A stretch of DNA of 46,165 nucleotides from positions 1-46,165 of the forward strand of contig JANYIO010000265.1 in the NCBI GenBank assembly GCA_025362015.1, written 5' to 3'. Numbering within the stretch: the stretch's first letter is position 1; every line of letters begins with the position of its first letter. Source of the stretch: Gammaproteobacteria bacterium (GTDB lineage Bacteria > Pseudomonadota > Gammaproteobacteria > Pseudomonadales > Cellvibrionaceae). Both the position numbers and the translations under genes were made by a program. The notes under the pieces are model-generated. The model ran no database searches, was not told the origin of the DNA, and saw only the letters and a program-made list of their open reading frames with translations. Shown here one piece after another: positions 35,336-43,786 of this stretch.

Positions 35336-37042
35336 CTATTCTTCTTGATTAACCCACTTTTTAACTACTTGTGCGACGCGACCAGGATCGTTAGCAATTA
35401 AACCTTTAATGGAGTCCAGCTGTTGTTCATAAGCTTGCTCCGGCCCATTTAATAGTAAGGAGCTGCCACCACTTAAGGTGACCGTATCATCCCCTGTCAT
35501 ATTGCCTAAACCAGCCGCTTCTAGAGCCGCCAATTGTCTGGCATCTTCCTGTTCCGCAATGCCGCCACCAGAGCGAGCTATGCCGTTAAACACCGGGCGC
35601 AATAAACCAAAAATTAATGCCAAAATAATAATAACGCCAGCTAACGATTTGATGTGAGGCAAGAGCCATTTTTCCCACCATGGCATTGGTGCTAGTTCAG
35701 CGTCCGGAGCATCAGTAGCACTTGCATTCATAAACGGCGAGTTAAGTAAATTAACACTATCACCCCTTACTGCCGAGTAACCCACCGCGTCTCTCACCAG
35801 TATAGTCAAACGTTCAAGTTCGTTCGCTGTCCAGGGTAAACGAGTTTCAACACCTTCAGCATTTTTGCTGACTTTATCATCCACAACTACCGCCACGGTT
35901 AAACGTTTTAACGTGCCTTGTTGATGTTTGGTATAGCTAACAGTTCGATCCAATTCAAAATTACGGGTTGCTTGTTCGCGATTGTTGGATGGTGTTTTAG
36001 CCGCTGCCGGTTGACCATTTTGCGCTGTTAATTGCTCTGGAACTTGAGCTGCAGCAGGCGGCTGATTGGTTAGTGCGCCGGGAATTCCTGCAGCGGCATC
36101 ACCACTACTACGAGTTTCAGTTAGCGTTTGTTCACTGCGCATCGCGGGCAAATCAGGGTTGAAAGTTTCTGCTGCTTGCTCAACGGCGGTGAAGTCAATG
36201 TCTGCACTTACTTCTGCACGGAATTTACCATTACCCACGACGGGCTCTAAAATTCCACCAATGCGTTTGATAACCGATTCCTCTATCGCATGCGCATATT
36301 CATGTTGTTTTCCGGCAAGCAATAATTCCTGACTATCCTCACCGGTAGATAATAAATTACCGTGCTGATCTACCACTGTTACATCTGCAATTTTTAAATT
36401 AGTAACGCTTGAAGCCACCAAATTCATAATCGCTTTTACTTGAGCAGGCTCTACAGTTCTACCCGCAAAGACCTCTACAAAAACGGATGCTGTTGGTTTG
36501 GAAGCATCGCGCACAAATACAGTTTGTTTCGGAATGGCTAAATGTACGCGAGCACTGCGAATGGTATTGATGCTGGTAATAGTTCGCGCAAGTTCGCCTT
36601 CAATACTGCGTTGGTAACGTGTGCCCTCTACAAATTGACTGGTACCTAAAGGCTGCTCTTTATCCATCAATTCAAAACCGGGTGTTGAACTGCCAGGCAA
36701 ACCAACTTCGGCTAATTTCAAACGCGCCATATGAATATCATCGGCAGCAACTAATACTGCTCCGGTATTATTGTCCAACTTGAATTTAATTCTATTTTGT
36801 TCGAGTACCTGCGTAACATTACCAGCATCTAAATTATCCATCCGCCCAAATAAGGGCCGATAATCATCGCCTTGTGTCCAGAGCACTACTGCAAAACCAA
36901 TCGCCACGCTCGCCGCTAAGGCGATCATTAACCCAACCTGACGAAATAAATTCATGTTGGTAAAACCTTCCGCTAAATCTCCACCGCGAAATTTAGCAGT
37001 AGTAGGAAAATTTCCAGAATTGGCAGCTGCTGTATTGGCCAT
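35336..37042 (-). CDS. fliF: Flagellar MS-ring protein FliF
   Basis: A 568-residue membrane protein that forms the MS ring, the first structure assembled. Two membrane helices lie at about 33-52 and 447-467 and frame the large periplasmic part with the ring-building motifs (FKLDNNTGAVLVAADDIHMARLKLAEVGLPGS, ARVHLAIPKQTVFVRDASKPTASVFVE). A long Gln/Pro/Ala-rich linker (about 330-375) is found in other FliF proteins too. The cytoplasmic C-terminus (DSIKGLIANDPGRVAQVVKKWVNQEE) is the FliG-binding segment. It lies 36 bases after fliE. Confidence 0.98.
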   Translation of the reverse strand: MANTAAANSGNFPTTAKFRGGDLAEGFTNMNLFRQVGLMIALAASVAIGFAVVLWTQGDDYRPLFGRMDNLDAGNVTQVLEQNRIKFKLDNNTGAVLVAADDIHMARLKLAEVGLPGSSTPGFELMDKEQPLGTSQFVEGTRYQRSIEGELARTITSINTIRSARVHLAIPKQTVFVRDASKPTASVFVEVFAGRTVEPAQVKAIMNLVASSVTNLKIADVTVVDQHGNLLSTGEDSQELLLAGKQHEYAHAIEESVIKRIGGILEPVVGNGKFRAEVSADIDFTAVEQAAETFNPDLPAMRSEQTLTETRSSGDAAAGIPGALTNQPPAAAQVPEQLTAQNGQPAAAKTPSNNREQATRNFELDRTVSYTKHQQGTLKRLTVAVVVDDKVSKNAEGVETRLPWTANELERLTILVRDAVGYSAVRGDSVNLLNSPFMNASATDAPDAELAPMPWWEKWLLPHIKSLAGVIIILALIFGLLRPVFNGIARSGGGIAEQEDARQLAALEAAGLGNMTGDDTVTLSGGSSLLLNGPEQAYEQQLDSIKGLIANDPGRVAQVVKKWVNQEE

Positions 37043-37078
37043 AACCTATAAACCTTTATGAGTGACTGGAGGCTAAAA

Positions 37079-37456
37079 CTAAATGGGCATATTCATAACG
37101 TCTTTATAGGCGTCAACTAATTTATTGCGCACCTGCACCATCGCTTGAAACGACACTGATGCCTTTTGCGAAGCAATCATCACATCCGTAATATCCACAC
37201 CGGCAATACCTTTTTCATAGGCATCCGCCATAGAACTGGATTTTTGTTGTACATCATTGACGTTACTAATAGCTTTCGTCATTAAGTCGCCAAAACTCGG
37301 CATCTTATTGGTGGGCTCAACTTGTAAACCGGATAACGCGCGATTAGGTGCCATATCGCCAACAGCTAAACCCTGGGGCCGCTGAAATGCTTGTGTTTGC
37401 ATTTTCATGCTGCGCATATCACCGAGTAGACGATTGATATCAACACGATCAGTCAT
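37079..37456 (-). CDS. fliE: Flagellar hook-basal body protein FliE
   Basis: A 125-residue rod-base protein, the first type III export substrate, joining the MS ring to the rod. The conserved C-terminal half is visible: [73 protein letters not shown]. It heads the fliE-fliJ run; in relatives the promoter upstream is sigma-54 dependent and FleR activated, but I did not find a convincing -24/-12 element in the short leader. Confidence 0.96.
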   Translation of the reverse strand: MTDRVDINRLLGDMRSMKMQTQAFQRPQGLAVGDMAPNRALSGLQVEPTNKMPSFGDLMTKAISNVNDVQQKSSSMADAYEKGIAGVDITDVMIASQKASVSFQAMVQVRNKLVDAYKDVMNMPI

Positions 37457-37509
37457 GACAAAGCTCCTGTAATAACCTGTAATAAAAATAAATAGACAGT
37501 GTTGTGATA

Positions 37510-37535
37510 AAAAATCCGCGACAAAAAAATGTCGC
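37510..37535 (-). terminator. Possible intrinsic terminator or attenuator upstream of fliE
   Basis: Read on the minus strand, GCGACA pairs with TGTCGC (37535-37530 with 37523-37518) around a T-rich loop and is followed by GGATTTTTT. It lies about 60 bases before the fliE start, so it could end fleSR transcription or attenuate read-through into fliE. The stem has only six pairs. Confidence 0.45.
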
Positions 37536-37769
37536 TCACCATCATTACCGCATCATTACAGAGGATAAAGCATAAAGCAGGCCAAAAATTGCCGCATGGC
37601 AAGCCCGCATGGCAAGCGTTGACCAACAAATCAAATTTTCGTATAAAACTCACCCATCTTGTTCATATAACTGCCCCATTTTCTTCATGTTATTGTCACG
37701 AAGACACGGTACTTTTCTAAAACTTGAAGTAACAATAGCAACCGAAATATTAGCAAAGAGGAATGATGC

Positions 37770-37961
37770 ATGAACCAACCCATACAACTTCATGATGCCG
37801 ATGTAATGGATCACGCCATGGCTGCCTATTTATTGGATGCAGTCGCAGCAAAAAGTAAAAACAATAAGGTAAGAGTCAATATGGAATGCAGAAGAAAGCT
37901 GGAAATAAAATGGGAAGAGCGCCGCTTACAGCGCGCGATTTCTGAATTTGACTTTAATTAA
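37770..37961 (+). CDS. Small charged protein, PA3496-like
   Basis: A 63-residue protein with AGAGGA seven bases before its ATG, which is why I accept it as real. The C-terminal half is strongly basic then acidic (NMECRRKLEIKWEERRLQRAISEFDFN); this arrangement of RRKLE...WEERRLQ...DFDF resembles the small PA3496 family, named putative envelope integrity proteins in Pseudomonas. It is encoded opposite to, and between, the fleSR and fliE units, so it probably has its own promoter. The family assignment is from memory of a short motif and could be wrong. Confidence 0.55.
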   Translation: MNQPIQLHDADVMDHAMAAYLLDAVAAKSKNNKVRVNMECRRKLEIKWEERRLQRAISEFDFN

Positions 37962-38093
37962 ATAAGCCGAGAAAACGCGACCACGCGCTACCCGGAAACT
38001 TATATGGCCCAAAACTTGGCCTTGGATTATTACTCGCCATTGAATTATCAATAGCGTTCGGGTTTGGCCATGCGCGCTTTAGCAATTCCATTA

Positions 38094-39668
38094 TCATTCA
38101 GTAATCGCAAATCCCTCTTCACGCAAACGCGCCATTTTGTAACGCAATGTACGCGCGCTAATTCCCAAGCGTACTGCGGTATTTTTACGACTGCCGCCTT
38201 CCTTATGTAGGGTGTCCATAATAATTTCGTATTCGCGCTGTTTTAAATCACTACCCAAGGCTGGGTTGGGAGCGTAAGGTGTTCCGCTAATCAGCGAAAT
38301 GTTATTGTTAATGATATTGGGCACACGCAAATCCTGTGAAAAATCTCGCGCCGCATAAACATTGTTAGCATTCGCCATAAAATCACGCGCTAACGACGAC
38401 TGGTTTTGGTTAGGTTGCTGTTGCGATTGATAATGCCTTGCTGCTTCAACCAAGGTAGGTTTTTGGCTATAAATATCACCCGCATCCAAACCTAAATCTT
38501 CTGGATTAATCGTATTTTCTGTTTGTAAAATCAATGCGCGCTGCATAATATTATCAAGTTCCCGTACATTACCCGGCCACGAATAACTCAGCAAAGCTTG
38601 CTGTGCAGAAGTTGATAAAATAACACCATGACGATTTTGTTTTTGCGCATGTTTAAGCAGAATTTTTTGCGCCAAGGGTACTATATCATCTAGCCTATCG
38701 CGTAATGGTGCCCATTGCAGCGGCAATACGCTTAAACGATAATATAAATCTTCACGAAATTTTCCTGCTACAACTTCATTGCGCATATCACGATTCGATG
38801 TTGCAATGACACGCACATCCAGTTTGATTGTTTTGCGTCCACCCAAACGCTCCACTTCACGCTCTTGCAACACGCGCAATAATTTTGCTTGCAAACCAAC
38901 ATTCATTTCTGAAATTTCATCAAGCAACAATGTACCGCCATTTGCTTGTTCAAACTTTCCCGGCGCACTGGAATGTGCTCCTGTATAAGCACCCTTTTCG
39001 TGGCCGAACAACATCGCCTCCAACATATTTTCTGGAATAGCTGCGCAATTAATCGCAATAAAGGGTTGCTGTGCTCGCGGTGAGTGATTATGAATATAAC
39101 GCGCAAGCACTTCTTTACCCGTGCCTGATTCACCAATAATTAACACGGTGGATTCAGATTGCGCTACGCGTTGCGCCAACTGTAAAAGTTGCCGACTGGA
39201 CGCAGCCTGAGCAATCGGCTCATCGCCTTGAATTTGCGCAACACCTAAATGACGGGCAATGGTTTCCACTAAAATTTTAGGTGCAAAGGGTTTAACCAAA
39301 TAATCCACCGCGCCATTTTTTATCGCATCAACCGATTGGCTGATACTTGCGTAAGCAGTAATGAGTATCATCGGGATGTGTGGATACTGCGCTTTCACTT
39401 CCAGCAACAAATCATGGCCACTCATTGCGCCCATATTTACGTCAGAAATAATCATGCGCAAATCACCGTCATGCGCTAATGTTTGCAGCGCTTCTTCCGC
39501 ACTTTTTGCGGTAACTACGTGATATTTTGCCAGCTGTAAAGTATCCGCGAGGGCTTCACGTAAATTACGATCATCCTCAACCACTAAAATTTTTATCGCG
39601 TCATCGGCAACATCGGAATGCAATGTCGTTGTAGACCCTGATGCTACTGCGAGTGATGTGAGGCCCAT
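38094..39668 (-). CDS. fleR: Sigma-54-dependent flagellar response regulator FleR (FlrC)
   Basis: A 524-residue NtrC-class activator. Receiver: residues about 26-140, phospho-acceptor Asp76 in MIISDVNMG and Lys126. AAA+ domain: Walker A GESGTGKE (179-186), the sigma-54 contact loop GAYTGA (226-231; Tyr replaces the usual Phe, an accepted variant), Walker B LLLDEI (247-252). C-terminal Fis-type helix-turn-helix: TLHKEGGSRKNTAVRLGISARTLRYKMARLREEG. In Vibrio and Pseudomonas, FleS/FleR turn on the hook and basal-body genes. The frame is open upstream for 73 codons, but the ATG at 39668, one base after the fleS stop with AGGAG before it, is the real start. Confidence 0.95.
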   Translation of the reverse strand: MGLTSLAVASGSTTTLHSDVADDAIKILVVEDDRNLREALADTLQLAKYHVVTAKSAEEALQTLAHDGDLRMIISDVNMGAMSGHDLLLEVKAQYPHIPMILITAYASISQSVDAIKNGAVDYLVKPFAPKILVETIARHLGVAQIQGDEPIAQAASSRQLLQLAQRVAQSESTVLIIGESGTGKEVLARYIHNHSPRAQQPFIAINCAAIPENMLEAMLFGHEKGAYTGAHSSAPGKFEQANGGTLLLDEISEMNVGLQAKLLRVLQEREVERLGGRKTIKLDVRVIATSNRDMRNEVVAGKFREDLYYRLSVLPLQWAPLRDRLDDIVPLAQKILLKHAQKQNRHGVILSTSAQQALLSYSWPGNVRELDNIMQRALILQTENTINPEDLGLDAGDIYSQKPTLVEAARHYQSQQQPNQNQSSLARDFMANANNVYAARDFSQDLRVPNIINNNISLISGTPYAPNPALGSDLKQREYEIIMDTLHKEGGSRKNTAVRLGISARTLRYKMARLREEGFAITE

Positions 39669-39669
39669 G

Positions 39670-40983
39670 TTATTTCTCCTGCCGAATGGCGAAAGGCATA
39701 TAGAGGCTGGCGCAAGTGCCCTGCCCCAAGGTAGATTGCAAATTGAAATGACCGTGATGTGCATTAGCAACCGCTTTAACGACCGCCAAACCGAGACCAG
39801 TGCCCTGTGCTTTGGTCGTAACGAATAGCTCGCCGAGGTTAGGTAATAATTCTGGCGCAATGCCAGGGCCCGCATCGCAAACCGCAATCATTAATTGCGC
39901 ATTTTTGTTGGCATCTTTATCAGTTGTATTGCTAAGAGCGTTGTTACTCGTGAGTGCAAACGTAATCCGTAAACTGGCATTGTGCTCTACTGCTTGAATC
40001 GCATTATTGACTAAATTTAACAACGCACCTATGAGCGCCTCTCGATTGCATTGAATGACTTTTTCTTCGCACTCATTGCGCCACAAGCAAATAGATTCTG
40101 TGGTCATTAACGGTACTTCCATCGCCTCGGCAAATGCAGATTGCAATTCTTTTACCGTAATTACATCATTGAGCGGCAATTCACCTTTGGCAAATACCAA
40201 CATATCTTGCACTTGGCGTTCAATATTATTTAAACGATTGCAAATTTTTTCAGAAAATTGTTGGCGCTTTATTTCATCCAACTTACTATTGCAAAGATGG
40301 CCGGCATATAACATAGCGGCCGATAAAGGGGTGCGAATTTGATGCGCTAATGCGCTCATCATTTTACCCAGTGCAGAAAATCGTTCACTACGGCTTAATT
40401 CACTTTGTAAGCGCCGTGTTTCTGTTTGATCGGTGAGTAAAATTATTTGACCATTAGCACCCAAATTGCGAGTAGCAATGCTAATACGGCGACCATCGCG
40501 TAAAGACACTTCATGGCCATCGTCTTGACGCGGCGCGAAACTACGCACGATGACCTGGCGCCACAATTGTCCTTGTAAAGGTTCACCTAATAAATCAATG
40601 GCGGCAGGATTGCATTCTGAAATACGCCCGGAGGAATCAAGCACAGCAACTCCACCTGGTAAAAAATTCAATAAATTTTCAAGACGATTTGCAATTTTTT
40701 CTTTCTCTGCCAATTCCTTCAGACGCTGATCAGCAACACTACTTAACTCCTGATTTAATTCAGCGACGCGGTTTTCAAGCAGATAATAAGAATCTGTCAG
40801 CTGTTGCGACATTTGATTAAATAACTCAAATGCACTTTTCAAATCCTGACTTTTATCAGAGACAGCGGCTTCGCCAACAACAGGGTTTACAATTAAAAGC
40901 TGATTGACAGGCAAAGGCTCAACCATCATTGCTGGCACTAGCGATAAAGCAGTAGCTGTGTGGATACTGTGCAGGCCCGGCAT
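39670..40983 (-). CDS. fleS: Flagellar sensor histidine kinase FleS (FlrB)
   Basis: A 437-residue cytoplasmic kinase without membrane helices. A coiled coil (about 60-105) leads to a PAS domain (about 100-190, ENLLNFLPGGVAVLDSSGRISECNPAAIDLLGEP), then the dimerisation helix with His214 in SALAHQIRTPLSAAM, and an HATPase with NLVNNAIQAVEHN, CDAGPGIAPE and TKAQGTGLGLAVVK. It would phosphorylate FleR, encoded one base downstream. GAGGGT lies eight bases before the ATG. The signal sensed is thought to be basal-body assembly state rather than an external cue. Confidence 0.93.
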   Translation of the reverse strand: MPGLHSIHTATALSLVPAMMVEPLPVNQLLIVNPVVGEAAVSDKSQDLKSAFELFNQMSQQLTDSYYLLENRVAELNQELSSVADQRLKELAEKEKIANRLENLLNFLPGGVAVLDSSGRISECNPAAIDLLGEPLQGQLWRQVIVRSFAPRQDDGHEVSLRDGRRISIATRNLGANGQIILLTDQTETRRLQSELSRSERFSALGKMMSALAHQIRTPLSAAMLYAGHLCNSKLDEIKRQQFSEKICNRLNNIERQVQDMLVFAKGELPLNDVITVKELQSAFAEAMEVPLMTTESICLWRNECEEKVIQCNREALIGALLNLVNNAIQAVEHNASLRITFALTSNNALSNTTDKDANKNAQLMIAVCDAGPGIAPELLPNLGELFVTTKAQGTGLGLAVVKAVANAHHGHFNLQSTLGQGTCASLYMPFAIRQEK

Positions 40984-41170
40984 GGGCTAACCCTCGTATG
41001 AATAGCGTCAAACAACTAACGCAGAGTTTGTTCATACAGAGGGTTTTGCAAAGGTGATGCCAAAATATTTATAGCTTAAAATTCAACAAGTTAGCCACCT
41101 CAAAAAAACACTAGTCAAAACCTTGGCACCAGAAATAGTTGTGGCAACAGTTAATTAAGTTATGCATGGC

Positions 41171-41210
41171 CAGCAAACTTTATCTAAAACAAGCAAACTT
41201 TATTTAAAAG
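41171..41210. repeat. 20-base direct tandem repeat upstream of the CsbD-like gene
   Basis: CAGCAAACTTTATCTAAAAC (41171-41190) is followed at once by a copy with three changes (41191-41210). It lies midway between the two divergent genes fleS and csbD, so it may be a duplicated protein-binding site or simply slippage. Confidence 0.75.
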
Positions 41211-41422
41211 TAGCATCGACCTAAACACAAACATTTCACTATCCACAAACATATTGCCGCTATTGAATAGCTCGTAGGCATTACCATAAATGGCCTGTAA
41301 ATATGCATTTTTGGTTTGGAGTTTTATCTAACCACGATCAACTCACAATACTGAATTTTTTTGTGTTTACCAACGTACGCTGACACACAGACCGCCATCA
41401 GGAAAGAATGAGATCGTAGATG

Positions 41423-41451
41423 TTCCTACTAACAACAATTGCTAGTAAGAA
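41423..41451. promoter_or_regulatory. Operator-like palindrome upstream of the CsbD-like gene
   Basis: TTCCTACTAACAA (41423-41435) and TTGCTAGTAAGAA (41439-41451) are inverted copies matching at 11 of 13 positions around a CAA spacer. The element is 65 bases before the start codon, a position suited to a dimeric regulator. The regulator is unknown. Confidence 0.45.
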
Positions 41452-41515
41452 AATAAATTTTCGGCAATATTTTAATAATGTCGTTATTGAATATTAATTA
41501 TTGGAGTAATGAATC

Positions 41516-41701
41516 ATGAACAAAGATCAAATCGAAGGCACAGTAAAAAACGCAGCCGGCAAAATGCAACAAAAAGTTGGCGAAGCAGTAGGTAGTGACA
41601 AGCAACAAGTTAAAGGCTTGGAAAAACAAATCGCAGGCAAGGCGCAAGAAGCCGTTGGTAATTTCAAAGAAAATATCAAAGATGCCAAAAAAAGCCGTTA
41701 A
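41516..41701 (+). CDS. CsbD-family stress-response protein
   Basis: A 61-residue hydrophilic protein with the family pattern MNKDQIEGTVKNAAGKMQQKVGEAVGS followed by a degenerate second helix repeat (VKGLEKQIAGKAQEAVGNFKENIKDAKKS). CsbD-like proteins (YjbJ in E. coli) are abundant, unstructured or helical stress-induced proteins with no known biochemical role. TTGGAG lies nine bases upstream of the ATG. A strong stem-loop follows the gene. It does not appear to share a transcript with the flagellar genes. Confidence 0.93.
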   Translation: MNKDQIEGTVKNAAGKMQQKVGEAVGSDKQQVKGLEKQIAGKAQEAVGNFKENIKDAKKSR

Positions 41702-41736
41702 TAACGCAGCAATGAAATTTTTTAATAGTTATGAAA

Positions 41737-41769
41737 AAGGATCTCTAATGGGTTGCATTGGAGGTCCTT
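41737..41769 (+). other. 14-bp stem-loop downstream of the CsbD-like gene
   Basis: As plus-strand RNA, 41737-41750 pairs with 41756-41769 over fourteen uninterrupted base pairs, two of them G-U, around a five-base loop. There is no T-run on this strand, so it is more likely an mRNA-stabilising 3' structure or a factor-assisted end. On the minus strand the G-U pairs become A-C mismatches, but a run of five T follows. Confidence 0.6.
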
Positions 41770-41900
41770 AAATCATTGTGGCGGTTTACTTCCGCGTTAA
41801 ACATAGGCATGTGCCACCAGTCTGATAGCCCATAAGGCATGAAGTTTTGGTAGTCCTACATTGCAGTAAACTAGCATGGAAAGCTAAGAGATTTCCAATC

Positions 41901-42257
41901 ATGGTTAGTCTGGTGCACAAAATTGCAAATAACAACGATCCACATGCTCAGCAAATCGCCGAAGCAATCGTCTTAAGATGGCAAAAAATTGAGTTCGGTC
42001 TGTGTCCTATTATTGGCCGACGAGGCGTTGCCGCACTTTATAAACGCAGCCTGCATCTTACTAGTCAAACCTATCCATGGCTGGCGAGCACAGATAATGG
42101 AATTAATTTCGCGGCGTTTAAAGTAGCACTCGAACAACAGAATAGTGCCGATGCAATAGCCGCCGGGGATGCTCTGCTAGAAACATTCTACGAATTGTTT
42201 AGTACTTTGGTCGGATCCTCGCTATCCGAACGATTACTGTTCTCAGTGACGAACTAA
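41901..42257 (+). CDS. Uncharacterised small protein preceding the KaiC-like gene
   Basis: A 118-residue soluble protein, mostly helical (MVSLVHKIANNNDPHAQQIAEAIVLRWQKIEFGLCPIIGRRGVAALYKRSLHLTSQTYPWLAS). The part PIIGRRGVAALYKRSLHL looks like a conserved core; I believe similar small proteins occur beside KaiC-like or GGDEF genes in other Proteobacteria but cannot name a family. The frame extends to 41847; I choose the internal ATG at 41901 because the extra 18 residues (VVLHCSKLAWKAKRFPI) look unrelated, though its ribosome site is weak. It ends 32 bases before the KaiC-like gene, suggesting joint transcription. Confidence 0.65.
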   Translation: MVSLVHKIANNNDPHAQQIAEAIVLRWQKIEFGLCPIIGRRGVAALYKRSLHLTSQTYPWLASTDNGINFAAFKVALEQQNSADAIAAGDALLETFYELFSTLVGSSLSERLLFSVTN

Positions 42258-42289
42258 CTCTTCCAGCAATACACTCGTAAAGGACATCC

Positions 42290-43786
42290 ATGAAGAACAC
42301 CAAAGTAATTATCAATCGTTTAACCACTGGTGTTCCAGGTCTCGATGAAATTCTCGGGGGTGGTTTGTCAGAGTTCTCGTTCAACCTTATCGCAGGATCA
42401 CCTGGCTGCGGCAAGACTACGCTTGCGCACCAAATAATGTTTGCGTTGGCCACACCGAAGCGCCCCGCACTCTTTTTCACAGTATTGGGAGAGCCACCCC
42501 TGAAAATGCTGCGCTACCAACAACAGTTCGATTTCTTCAATAGCGAAGCAATTAATCACTCGATCTACTTCATCAACCTCACTGACGAAATCCAGGCAGG
42601 TAACCTCGACGAAGTATTACAGCGGATTGTCACCGAGGTCGAAAAACATAAGCCTGCTTTGGTGTTTGTAGATTCTTTTCGTTCCCTTGCACTTAGTAAC
42701 ATCAAAGAAGGCAATAGCTACAACAACTTACAGCAATTCGTACAACAGCTCGGGATGTTGATGACGAGTTGGCAAGCCACCACATTCCTGCTCGGCGAAT
42801 ACCTAAACGAAACTGATATTAATTCCGTGTTCGCTGTAGCGGACGGGCTGATCTGGCTACGCCAGAGTGTGTTGCGTAATTCGATGGTTCGTAAAATGGA
42901 AATCATGAAAATGCGCGGCCAGCCATCCTTGCCTGGGTTGCATACTTTTCGCATTGACACGACCGGTATCCAAGTCTTTCCACCGGCCATAATTCCCAGA
43001 CCAGCACATGTCGACGCAACCAGAGCACCGCCCTGCATCCGCTTGCAGATAGGTGTTCCAGAACTAGACGACATGCTAGGTGGCGGTTTACCACGCGGCT
43101 ATTCACTATTAGTGGCCGGCCCATCGGGATCAGGCAAGAGTCTTCTGGCGAGTGCTTTTCTGGCTGAGGGTGCGCGCTGCGGAGAGACTGGCGTTATAGC
43201 AGCCTTTGAGCAACATCCAAGTCAATCCCTTAATCGCACCATTGCCGAGCTCATTAACAACGATCAGGTTGGCCTCGTGGACAGCCGTGCATCTGATCTC
43301 TCTATCAATGAAATAGTAACGTTTGTTATCAAGGAAATACGACGACTTAAAGCTACCCGGGTCGTGATCGATTCGCTTTCAGGTTTCGAGCTTGCGGTAG
43401 CACCCACTTTCCGTGCAGATTTTCGCGAATCAATGGCACGCATGGTCGCTGCCTTAACGAGTGAAGGGGTGACCACGTTAATGACTTCCGAACTTGAAGA
43501 TCGCTACACAGATTTACGTTTCAGCCCCTACAGCACCGCCTTTCTGACTGACTCAATTATTGTCATGCGTTACATCGAAGTTAATAGCCGACTACTGCGT
43601 GTCATGGCGGTGGTTAAGGTGCGCGCCAGTGCCCACTCGAACGAATTGCGCGAATTCAGTATTGGTGATGATGGTATTCGTATTGGCGAGATGCTTCTCG
43701 ATGAAGAGGGATTACTCGGCGGCAAACCAACTCGAAAACACGTTGCCGATTTACCCACAACAACCAGCGGAGCTAACAATGGTTAA
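42290..43786 (+). CDS. KaiC-like double-domain RecA-fold ATPase
   Basis: A 498-residue protein with two KaiC/RecA domains. Domain 1: GVPGLDEILGGGLSE, Walker A GSPGCGKT (36-43), Walker B-like PALVFVDSFRSL, and RKMEIMKMRGQPSLPGLHTFRI, which aligns with the end of KaiC CI. Domain 2: GVPELDDMLGGGLPRGYSLLVAGPSGSGKS (Walker A 277-284), FEQHP (306-310) where KaiC has a catalytic Glu-Glu pair, VVIDSLSGFELA, and YSTAFLTDSIIVMRYIEV (414-431). In my by-eye alignment the KaiC phosphosites Ser431/Thr432 fall on Ala417 and Phe418, so the classical phosphorylation cycle is unlikely. No kaiA or kaiB is nearby. A GGDEF cyclase gene overlaps its end, pointing to a c-di-GMP output. Confidence 0.88.
   Translation: MKNTKVIINRLTTGVPGLDEILGGGLSEFSFNLIAGSPGCGKTTLAHQIMFALATPKRPALFFTVLGEPPLKMLRYQQQFDFFNSEAINHSIYFINLTDEIQAGNLDEVLQRIVTEVEKHKPALVFVDSFRSLALSNIKEGNSYNNLQQFVQQLGMLMTSWQATTFLLGEYLNETDINSVFAVADGLIWLRQSVLRNSMVRKMEIMKMRGQPSLPGLHTFRIDTTGIQVFPPAIIPRPAHVDATRAPPCIRLQIGVPELDDMLGGGLPRGYSLLVAGPSGSGKSLLASAFLAEGARCGETGVIAAFEQHPSQSLNRTIAELINNDQVGLVDSRASDLSINEIVTFVIKEIRRLKATRVVIDSLSGFELAVAPTFRADFRESMARMVAALTSEGVTTLMTSELEDRYTDLRFSPYSTAFLTDSIIVMRYIEVNSRLLRVMAVVKVRASAHSNELREFSIGDDGIRIGEMLLDEEGLLGGKPTRKHVADLPTTTSGANNG

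Larger units (their letters stand above)
40984..41515. other. 532-base gene-free region between fleS and the CsbD-like gene
   Basis: The region is AT-rich with no credible gene. It must contain the fleSR promoter (-) and the promoter of the CsbD-like gene (+). Apart from the direct repeat at 41171-41210 and the palindrome at 41423-41451, listed separately, I see nothing I can name. A TGGCAC at 41124 does not have TTGC at the spacing required for a sigma-54 promoter. Confidence 0.5.

Noticed and set aside
36330-37042. Possible frameshift in fliF suggested by the long Gln/Pro/Ala linker
   Set aside because: The frame is open throughout and both membrane segments and the FliG-binding tail are present.
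39669-39887. N-terminal extension of fleR by 73 codons
   Set aside because: It overlaps the fleS coding region completely, and a well-placed AGGAG supports the ATG at 39668.
41124-41143. TGGCAC resembling a sigma-54 -24 element upstream of csbD
   Set aside because: No TTGC occurs five bases downstream, and the only TTG is four bases too far.
43560-43778. N-terminal extension of the GGDEF gene by 73 codons
   Set aside because: It lies wholly within the KaiC-like gene in another frame and encodes nothing recognisable.
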